5,329 nucleotides of DNA, taken from an uncultured bacterium. GTDB lineage: Bacteria > Auribacterota > Tritonobacteria > UBA1439. Location of the stretch: the NCBI GenBank assembly GCA_937858775.1, contig CALLYX010000366.1, positions 1 to 5,329 of the forward strand, given 5' to 3'. This document shows positions 1 to 4,405 of the stretch, in pieces (the stretch's first letter is position 1; each line of letters begins with the position of its first letter). The translations under genes were made by a program, and so were the position numbers. Below the pieces are notes generated by a model, which saw nothing but the letters and a program-made list of their open reading frames with translations, had not been told where the DNA came from and did no database searches.

Positions 1-66
1 GGCGATGACCGCCGTATGCACCCCCGCGGAGAGGATCAGCCACAGGAAAAAGAACCTGTCCGCCAT
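1..66 (-). CDS. TonB-like protein, N-terminal fragment (runs off left edge)
   Basis: Only the first 22 codons lie in the window. They encode a short polar start (MADR) followed by a hydrophobic stretch, FFFLWLILSAGVHTAVIA, which looks like an uncleaved signal anchor. The segment LSAGVHTAVIA lines up with the transmembrane segment of E. coli TonB (LSVCIHGAVVA), including the Ser-x3-His pair (here S13 and H17) that is functionally important in TonB. If this is right, the protein couples the proton-motive force, via ExbB/ExbD, to outer-membrane transporters. ATG at 66 is preferred: a G-rich stretch (GGGGGCCGGGG) precedes it, and a candidate promoter would start transcription near 107. An in-frame ATG at 111 would add 15 residues but has no clear ribosome binding site and would lie upstream of that start point. 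The proline-rich region and C-terminal domain are outside the window, so another single-anchor membrane protein remains possible. Confidence 0.45.
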   Translation of the reverse strand, partial: MADRFFFLWLILSAGVHTAVIA

Positions 67-113
67 ATCCCCGGCCCCCGCCCGCGTTGTGGCGCGCCCA
101 ACCGAGGCCATAG

Positions 114-141
114 TCTATAGGAAGCCGCTCGGCGATGGCAA
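114..141 (-). promoter_or_regulatory. Possible sigma70-type promoter for the TonB-like gene
   Basis: On the minus strand, TTGCCA (136-141, five of six matches to TTGACA) is separated by 16 bases from TATAGA (114-119, four of six matches to TATAAT). It lies in the short gap after ribE and would start transcription near 107, about 40 bases before the preferred ATG at 66. No terminator is visible after ribE, so the TonB-like gene could also be reached by read-through from the rib operon. The -10 match is modest and this is a prediction only. Confidence 0.35.
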
Positions 142-192
142 GACCAATAATGAGGCGCGGCGCGGGAAGTATGGGGGGCGCGGAGGCGGAGA

Positions 193-816
193 TCAGAATC
201 CGCTTTCCCTGAGAAGCCCCTCGGTGACGCCGCCGCGGGGCCGCGCGTATTTGCCCAGCACATCGGTCTCCAGGTTGACCGCGGCGCCGGCCCTGAGCGC
301 ACCGAGGGTGGTGTGGAGCAGCGTGTGGGGGATGCAATGGACCTCGAAGGAGGCCCCGAACACGCGGGCGATGGTGAGGCTGACCCCGTCCACTGCGACG
401 GAACCGCGCGGAACGAACCCAGGGGCGAGGGCCGGATCCGCGTCAATGCGGAAAATCACGTCGGCGCCCTCTCCCCTCCGCGAGCCTATCACCCCCGTTC
501 CGTCGACATGCCCCAGGACGAAATGCCCCCCGATCCTGTCGCCCACGCGCAGGGCCCTTTCCAGATTGACGCCCGAGCCCGGCGCGAGGGAGCGAAGCGC
601 GGTCACCTCCCATGTCCGCCCAAGCAGGTCCGCCTCGAAGATGCCGGCTCCCGCCTCGCGGCGGACCACGGTGACGCAGACGCCGTTTACGGCCACGCTC
701 GCCCCCGGCTCGGTTCCCTCGAGCACCGTGCGCGCCCGGACGACAAGCCGCCTGCCGCCCGCGGAGGGCGCGATCGCCTCCACGACCCCGACCTCTTCAA
801 CGATGCCGGTGAACAT
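193..816 (-). CDS. ribE: Riboflavin synthase, alpha subunit
   Basis: This enzyme catalyses the last step of riboflavin synthesis: dismutation of two 6,7-dimethyl-8-ribityllumazine molecules into riboflavin and the pyrimidinedione that RibH reuses. The product is 207 residues, normal for the family. The two-barrel internal repeat is clear: the N-barrel opens with MFTGIVEEVG (1-10) and has VAVNGVCVTV (41-50) and VNLERALRVG (83-92); the C-barrel repeats these as GGHFVLGHVDGTG (96-108), VAVDGVSLTI (140-149) and VNLETDVLGKYA (180-191). The start is set by the family's invariant MFTGIVEE; the frame stays open 15 codons further upstream, but that stretch does not fit the family. The start lies inside the end of ribD (20-base overlap) and has only a weak Shine-Dalgarno sequence, so translation probably depends on ribosomes finishing ribD. 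It is the last rib gene of the operon. Some bacteria call this gene ribC or ribB. Confidence 0.96.
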   Translation of the reverse strand: MFTGIVEEVGVVEAIAPSAGGRRLVVRARTVLEGTEPGASVAVNGVCVTVVRREAGAGIFEADLLGRTWEVTALRSLAPGSGVNLERALRVGDRIGGHFVLGHVDGTGVIGSRRGEGADVIFRIDADPALAPGFVPRGSVAVDGVSLTIARVFGASFEVHCIPHTLLHTTLGALRAGAAVNLETDVLGKYARPRGGVTEGLLRESGF

Positions 817-1981
817 GGGACACCAGTGCGCGGCGTTCCGCGCGGGAACCGCGCCGGCCACGTCCGCCGGGGCGGGGCCGCACGACGGCCTCCAGCAGGA
901 GGTCGTCCCCGAGCCGCGTCGCCTCGATCGGCCCGAGCCGAATGGCGCCGGACACCCGCTTCATCCCCTCCCCGCCCACGGGGGTCGGGGCGCGCCTACC
1001 GCCTATCACCTTGGGGGCCACGAAAGCAGCGTACCGGTCGGCGACGCCCGCCTCGAGCACCGAGGCGATGGTCTCCCCCCCTCCCTCTACGAGCACGGAT
1101 ACGATCCCCATCGCCCCGAGACGGCGCCAGAGGGAGCGTATCGAAACCCTGCCGCGGCGCGCAGCGCAGCGCAGCACGCGCGCCCCGAGCGCCTCGATAC
1201 GCGCGACGCGCGCGCGCGGCGCGGCGGCGGTCACCGCCACGATGGTGCGGCGCGCCGCGGCGGGTGCGAGAATCCTGGCGTCCAGGGGGAGAGTGGCGCC
1301 CGAGTCGAGGACAACCCTCCACGGCGCCCGCCCGCGCCGGCGGGAGGGACGCGCGGTCAGGGCGGGGTCGTCGAGCTCGACCGTCCTCTTCCCGACGATT
1401 ACAGCGTCCGCCCGCATGCGCATATCGTGGGCGCGCCGGCGGGAGGCGGGTCCGCTGATCCACCGGGAGCGCCCCGCCGCCGTGGCGATCTTGCCGTCGA
1501 TGCTCATCGCCGATTTGACCACGGTGAACGGGAGGCCGGTCGCGATATGTTTCGCGAAATCCTCATTGAGGGCCGCCGCCTCGGCGCCGAGCACCCCCTC
1601 CACCACGGGCACCCCGCGGCGCCTGAGGATCCGCAGCCCCTTCCCGTCATGGCGCGGGTTCGGATCGCGCGCCGCCACCACGACGGACGCGATCCCGGCG
1701 CGCAGGATCGCGTCCGTGCACGGCGGCGTCCGCCCCCAGGTGCAGCACGGCTCCAGGGTGACGTAGAGCGTCGCCCCGCGGGCGAGACGTCCCGCCCTGC
1801 GCAGGGCGGCGGCCTCCGCGTGCGGGGTCCCGGGCCCGCGGTGCCAGCCCGCCCCCACGATCCTCCCTCCCCTCACGACCACCGCGCCAACCGCCGGGTT
1901 GGGGCTCGTGAAACCCTTCCCGCGGCGCGCAAGCGCCAGGGCCCGGCGCATGAACCGCTCGCCCCGATCAGGCCCCTTCAT
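797..1981 (-). CDS. ribD: Bifunctional diaminohydroxyphosphoribosylaminopyrimidine deaminase / 5-amino-6-(5-phosphoribosylamino)uracil reductase
   Basis: RibD performs the second and third steps of the GTP branch: hydrolytic deamination of the pyrimidine, then NADPH-dependent reduction of the ribosyl group. The N-terminal deaminase domain (about 1-145) has the zinc site of the cytidine-deaminase superfamily: H54-A-E56, with E56 as the catalytic acid, and PCCTWGRTPPC with C79 and C88 spaced as in E. coli RibD. NPRHDGKGLRILRRRGV (108-124) is also typical. The reductase domain (about 152-368) shows VKSAMSIDGKIAT (155-167), VGKRTVELDDPALTAR (196-211) and LVEGGGETIASVLEAG (297-312). At 394 residues it is somewhat long; the excess is an arginine-rich tail after LLLEAVVRP (361-369) that runs into the ribE start. 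ATG at 1981 overlaps the end of nusB by 14 bases, with AAGGGG about 10 bases upstream, which suggests coupled translation. Confidence 0.96.
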   Translation of the reverse strand: MKGPDRGERFMRRALALARRGKGFTSPNPAVGAVVVRGGRIVGAGWHRGPGTPHAEAAALRRAGRLARGATLYVTLEPCCTWGRTPPCTDAILRAGIASVVVAARDPNPRHDGKGLRILRRRGVPVVEGVLGAEAAALNEDFAKHIATGLPFTVVKSAMSIDGKIATAAGRSRWISGPASRRRAHDMRMRADAVIVGKRTVELDDPALTARPSRRRGRAPWRVVLDSGATLPLDARILAPAAARRTIVAVTAAAPRARVARIEALGARVLRCAARRGRVSIRSLWRRLGAMGIVSVLVEGGGETIASVLEAGVADRYAAFVAPKVIGGRRAPTPVGGEGMKRVSGAIRLGPIEATRLGDDLLLEAVVRPRPGGRGRRGSRAERRALVSHVHRHR

Positions 1982-2387
1982 CGTCCGGCGGCCCCTTGTG
2001 TATGCGGTCTAGGATTCCGTTGACGAACGCCCCGGAATCGGGCGTGGAGTATTTCTTTGCTATCTCCACCGCCTCGTTGATGATCACCACGGGCGGCGTC
2101 CCCGCGCTGAATCGCATCTCGTAGACCGCCATCCGGAGGATGTTCCTGTCCACGGCGGCCATCCGCTGGAGGGTCCAGTTTTTCGCGCAGCGCGCGAGCA
2201 GCCGGTCGATCTCCGCTTTGCGCGCGCGGGTTCCCCGCACGAGGCCGTCGGCGTATTCACGCACCCCGGCGTCGGCTGGACGCTCGGCCCAGAAGAGGCG
2301 GAGCGCCTCTTCCGGCTCGTCTCGGGAAATCTCGATCTGGTAGAGGCACTGCAACGCCGACTCGCGCGCCTTCCTCCGTGTGCCCAT
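1968..2387 (-). CDS. nusB: Transcription antitermination factor NusB
   Basis: NusB is a small all-helical RNA-binding protein. With NusE (ribosomal protein S10) it binds the boxA sequence of rRNA leaders and helps RNA polymerase resist termination. The product is 139 residues, the family's normal size. Recognisable segments are the basic start GTRRKARESALQCLYQ (2-17), the core KNWTLQRMAAVDRNILRMAV (69-88), and the C-terminal VVIINEAVEIAKKYSTPDSG (99-118) followed by AFVNGILDRI. ATG at 2387 has a good Shine-Dalgarno sequence, GAGGA, six bases upstream (2394-2398). It follows ribH by 48 bases and its last codons overlap the ribD start. A ribH-nusB pair is common in bacteria, but here nusB sits in the middle of an operon whose leader carries an FMN riboswitch, so its dose should vary with flavin status unless an unseen internal promoter exists. 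Confidence 0.96.
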   Translation of the reverse strand: MGTRRKARESALQCLYQIEISRDEPEEALRLFWAERPADAGVREYADGLVRGTRARKAEIDRLLARCAKNWTLQRMAAVDRNILRMAVYEMRFSAGTPPVVIINEAVEIAKKYSTPDSGAFVNGILDRIHKGPPDDEGA

Positions 2388-2409
2388 ACCGCGTCCTCGC
2401 GCCCCAGGA

Positions 2410-2432
2410 GCCCGGCCGCCGCGCGGCCGGGC
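2410..2432 (-). repeat. GC-rich hairpin in the ribH-nusB spacer
   Basis: A perfect 10-bp inverted repeat, GCCCGGCCGC with GCGGCCGGGC, has a 3-base loop (2420-2422). It starts three bases after the ribH stop codon and ends about 11 bases before the nusB Shine-Dalgarno sequence. No run of U follows in the transcript, so it is not a canonical intrinsic terminator. It could stabilise the 3' end of the upstream message, affect nusB translation, or be a copy of a dispersed palindrome. Bases 2417-2435 match 2921-2939 in the previous spacer at 18 of 19 positions. Confidence 0.7.
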
Positions 2433-2435
2433 CGG

Positions 2436-2900
2436 TCATATCTTCCCGCACAGGTTCGTCATCTCGACGGCCGTCTCGGCGGCGTCCCTGCCCTTGTTGC
2501 CGGCCTTCGTCCCCGCGCGCTCGATCGCCTGCTCGAGCGTGTCCGGCGTGATCAAGCCGTAGACGACGGGGATCCCGGAGTCCATCCCGGCGGCCGCGAT
2601 CCCCTTGGTCACCTCGCCGCTGATATACTCGAAGTGCGGGGTGGCGCCGCGGATGACCGCCCCGAGGCATATCACGGCGTCGTGCTTCTTCCCCCGGGCG
2701 AGGCGCAGCGCCGCGAACGGGATCTCGAACGCGCCCGGGACCCATACGACGGTGATCTCCTCGTCCTTCACCTCGAGGCGCCGGAGGGTGTCGATACACC
2801 CGTCCAGCAACTTCGAGGTGATGAACTCGTTGAAACGGCTGACCACGATCGCATACCGCTTCCCCCTGCTCACCAGTTCGCCCTGCACTACCCTGGCCAT
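2436..2900 (-). CDS. ribH: 6,7-dimethyl-8-ribityllumazine synthase
   Basis: RibH condenses 5-amino-6-ribitylaminouracil with 3,4-dihydroxy-2-butanone 4-phosphate to give 6,7-dimethyl-8-ribityllumazine, the substrate of RibE. Family members form pentamers or 60-subunit icosahedral shells; which applies here cannot be read from the sequence. The product is 154 residues, the usual length. Family motifs are SRFNEFITSKLLDG (21-34) with the substrate-stacking F23, VPGAFEIP (54-61), CLGAVIRGATPHFEYIS (78-94) with H89 matching the catalytic His88 of B. subtilis, and the phosphate-binding TLEQAIERAGTKAGNKG (121-137) with R128. ATG at 2900 follows an excellent Shine-Dalgarno sequence, AAGGAGG, at 2906-2912. 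It lies between ribBA (60-base gap) and nusB (48-base gap); each gap carries a hairpin. Confidence 0.97.
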   Translation of the reverse strand: MARVVQGELVSRGKRYAIVVSRFNEFITSKLLDGCIDTLRRLEVKDEEITVVWVPGAFEIPFAALRLARGKKHDAVICLGAVIRGATPHFEYISGEVTKGIAAAGMDSGIPVVYGLITPDTLEQAIERAGTKAGNKGRDAAETAVEMTNLCGKI

Positions 2901-2905
2901 GAGGC

Positions 2906-2912
2906 CCTCCTT
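2906..2912 (-). promoter_or_regulatory. Strong ribosome binding site of ribH
   Basis: On the minus strand AAGGAGG, five bases before the ATG at 2900, is a full-strength anti-16S match. It fixes the ribH start and is the strongest such site in the operon. This fits a protein needed in high copy because it forms multimers, though that link is an inference. Confidence 0.85.
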
Positions 2913-2924
2913 CCGTTCATCGCC

Positions 2925-2946
2925 GGGCGGCCGGGCCGGGCCGCCC
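2925..2946 (-). repeat. GC-rich hairpin in the ribBA-ribH spacer
   Basis: An 8-bp perfect inverted repeat, GGGCGGCC with GGCCGCCC, has a 6-base loop. It ends about 12 bases before the ribH Shine-Dalgarno sequence. On the transcribed strand it is preceded by a run of nine G just after the ribBA stop codon (2950-2958), then TAGGGG. There is no U-tract, so termination is unlikely. It shares a 19-base near-identical core (2921-2939) with the hairpin in the ribH-nusB spacer, suggesting a common origin or role. Confidence 0.65.
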
Positions 2947-2960
2947 CTACCCCCCCCCGA

Positions 2961-4151
2961 TCAAAGCAGATGCCCGAGCTTCTCCTTCTTGGTCCTGAGG
3001 TATTTCACGTTGTGCTCGCCGGCCCTCACCGTGATCGGGACCCGCTCCGAGACCTCCAGGCCGTACCCCTCGAGGCCGACGATCTTCCTCGGGTTGTTGG
3101 TGAGGAGCCGTATCCGGCGCAATCCCAGGTCCGCCAGGATCTGCGCCCCGATCCCGTAATCCCTCGGATCCGGCGGGAGGCCGAGGTGCTCGTTCGCCTC
3201 CACCGTGTCCAGCCCCGAGTCCTGGAGGGCATAGGCCTTGAGCTTGTTCACGAGGCCGATCCCGCGCCCCTCCTGCCGCATGTAGAGCACCACGCCGCGC
3301 CCCTCCTCGGCGACCCGCTGCAGGGAGAGCCGCAGTTGCTCGCCGCAGTCGCAGCGTTTCGAACCGAAGACATCGCCGGTGAGGCACTCCGAGTGCACGC
3401 GGACGAGCACGTCGCGCCCGCCGGCGACCCTCCCCCGTACCAGCGCCAGATGGTGCGCCCCGTCCAGGAGGCACTCGTACAGGCGGAGCTCGAAAACCCC
3501 CCACGGCGTCGGGAGCGGGGTGCGGGCGGTGCACCGGACCTGCCTCTCCCGCGTCTTGCGGTAGCGGATGAGCGATTTGACCGTCACCACCTTGAGGCCG
3601 AAGCGCTTCGCAAGGTCGAGGAGGGCCGGCAGCTTGGCCATGCTGCCGTCCTCCGCCATGATCTCGCAGAGGACCCCGGCGGGGTAGAGCCCGGCGAGGC
3701 GGACGAGGTCGACGCTCGCCTCGGTGTGCCCGGCCCGCCGCAGCACCCCGCCCTCCCGCGCCCTCAGCGGGAAGATATGGCCGGGACGGGCGAAATCGTC
3801 CGGCCCGCGGCGGGGGTCGGCGAAGGCCCGGATCGTCTCCGCCCGGTCGAAGGCGGATATCCCGGTCGTCGTGCCGTGCCGGTAGTCTATCGACTCGGTG
3901 AACGGGGTGTCGTAGAGGGATGTGTTCCTCTGCACCATCTGGCGCAATCCCAGGGCGTCGATCCGCTCCCCGGGGGCGGAGACGCAGATGAGGCCACGCC
4001 CGTGCAAGGCCATGAAATTGACGTCCGCGGGGGTGGCCTTCTCCGCGGCCATCACGAAATCCCCCTCGTTCTCGCGGTCCTCGTCGTCGGTCACGATGAC
4101 GATGCGGCCCGCCGCGATCTCCCTCAGGGCCTCTTCGATGCCGCCGAGCAT
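2961..4151 (-). CDS. ribBA: Bifunctional 3,4-dihydroxy-2-butanone 4-phosphate synthase / GTP cyclohydrolase II
   Basis: RibBA makes both committed precursors: the N-terminal half converts ribulose 5-phosphate to dihydroxybutanone phosphate and formate, and the C-terminal half opens GTP to the diaminopyrimidine used by RibD. The product is 396 residues, typical of the fusion. The RibB half (about 1-200) has DDEDRENEGD (22-31), RPGHIFPL (122-129) with H125, GHTEASVDL (141-149) with H142, and CEIMAEDGSMA (162-172). The RibA half has the zinc-binding SECLTGDVFGSKRCDCG with C256, C267 and C269, the GTP-site YMRQEGRGIGL (290-300), DTVEANEHLG (315-324), RDYGIGAQIL (330-339), TNNPRKIVGLEGYGL (351-365) and the C-terminal YLRTKKEKLGHLL. 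Both halves look active. ATG at 4151 begins where the family does and follows AAGGCGGG (4155-4162), a fair ribosome binding site. It is the first gene after the FMN riboswitch and terminator. Confidence 0.97.
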   Translation of the reverse strand: MLGGIEEALREIAAGRIVIVTDDEDRENEGDFVMAAEKATPADVNFMALHGRGLICVSAPGERIDALGLRQMVQRNTSLYDTPFTESIDYRHGTTTGISAFDRAETIRAFADPRRGPDDFARPGHIFPLRAREGGVLRRAGHTEASVDLVRLAGLYPAGVLCEIMAEDGSMAKLPALLDLAKRFGLKVVTVKSLIRYRKTRERQVRCTARTPLPTPWGVFELRLYECLLDGAHHLALVRGRVAGGRDVLVRVHSECLTGDVFGSKRCDCGEQLRLSLQRVAEEGRGVVLYMRQEGRGIGLVNKLKAYALQDSGLDTVEANEHLGLPPDPRDYGIGAQILADLGLRRIRLLTNNPRKIVGLEGYGLEVSERVPITVRAGEHNVKYLRTKKEKLGHLL

Positions 4152-4175
4152 TGTCCCGCCTTTCGCGCCCGCCCC

Positions 4176-4211
4176 GAAAAGAAGAAATCCCGAAGACGGA
4201 GGTCTTCGGGA
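4176..4211 (-). terminator. Intrinsic terminator in the rib operon leader
   Basis: The transcript forms a perfect 10-bp stem, TCCCGAAGAC with GTCTTCGGGA (4188-4211), closed by a CUCC tetraloop and followed directly by the U-rich tract TTTCTTCTTTT (4177-4187). It lies between the FMN aptamer and ribBA, about 25 bases before the ribBA start codon, so it would end transcription before any rib gene is read. This is the expected expression platform for an FMN riboswitch acting by premature termination. The U-tract is interrupted by two C residues, so efficiency may be partial. Confidence 0.85.
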
Positions 4212-4216
4212 CGCGG

Positions 4217-4238
4217 CGGGGGGGCGTGCCCCTCCCCC
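4217..4238 (-). other. GC hairpin between aptamer and terminator
   Basis: The transcribed strand reads GGGGGAGGGGCACGCCCCCC, then CG. GGGG pairs with CCCC around a CACG loop, and the stem extends past a bulged A. It sits directly between the 3' strand of aptamer helix P1 and the terminator. It could be an independent spacer helix, or its GGAGG could be sequestered from or released to an alternative antiterminator pairing. Its role is inferred only from position. Confidence 0.45.
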
Positions 4239-4356
4239 GATCCTCTTCCATCCGGACTGTTACCGTCGGCCCCGGAGTCTCACCGGGTCGATCCGTCCGC
4301 GGGACGGATTAGCGGGCTTTACCGCCGGTGGGGGCTTTCACCCCGTCCTGAAGATC
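4239..4356 (-). ncRNA. FMN riboswitch (RFN element) aptamer
   Basis: The conserved RFN core is present in order on the minus strand: the P1 5' strand GATCTTC (4350-4356), AGGACGGGGTGAAAGCCCC, ACCGGCGGTAAAGCCCGC, a variable arm formed by ATCCGTCC and GGACGGAT around CGC (4291-4309), CCCGGTGAGACTCCGGGG, GCCGACGGTAACAGTCC, and GGATGGAAGAGGATC, which closes P1. The RFN element is known to bind flavin mononucleotide and repress riboflavin genes. It lies directly upstream of a terminator and ribBA, so it should cut transcription of the whole ribBA-ribH-nusB-ribD-ribE operon when FMN is high. P1 is formed mainly by CTTC/GAAG, with a further CGAT/ATCG pairing across a bulge. Confidence 0.97.
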
Positions 4357-4365
4357 GTCGGGAAG

Positions 4366-4394
4366 AGTATAGCAGGGGGGCGCGCCGGGCGCAA
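4366..4394 (-). promoter_or_regulatory. Extended -10 promoter of the rib operon
   Basis: On the minus strand, TATACT (4366-4371, five of six matches to TATAAT) is preceded by TGC at 4372-4374, giving the extended -10 form TGnTATACT. A weak -35, TTGCGC, lies 17 bases upstream (4389-4394). The predicted transcription start near 4359 falls just before the first helix of the FMN aptamer, which supports this assignment. The promoter fits entirely in the short gap between the rng stop codon and the riboswitch. Confidence 0.75.
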
Positions 4395-4405
4395 GGGCGA
4401 AACCC

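Noticed and set aside
112..192. Terminator after ribE
   Set aside because: I looked for a GC hairpin followed by a U-tract on the minus strand and found none, so the operon's end is not defined in this window.
817..861. Longer ribE start at 861 (15 extra codons)
   Set aside because: Riboflavin synthases begin with MFTGIVEE, which matches the ATG at 816. The upstream codons overlap ribD and do not fit the family.
1159..1176. Short tandem repeat of GCGCA units
   Set aside because: Three and a half 5-base units inside ribD, in a poorly conserved Arg/Ala stretch. This is explained by base composition and codon use, with no sign of a functional repeat array.
5..2023. Plus-strand open frame of 672 codons
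   Set aside because: It lies antisense to ribE, ribD and the TonB-like start. Its translation is low-complexity and rich in Arg, Pro, Ala and Gly, with no recognisable family, as expected for a shadow frame in high-GC coding DNA.
2947..4251. Minus-strand 434-codon frame over ribBA
   Set aside because: It is an out-of-frame reading of ribBA that begins inside the riboswitch leader; the ribBA frame carries all catalytic motifs.
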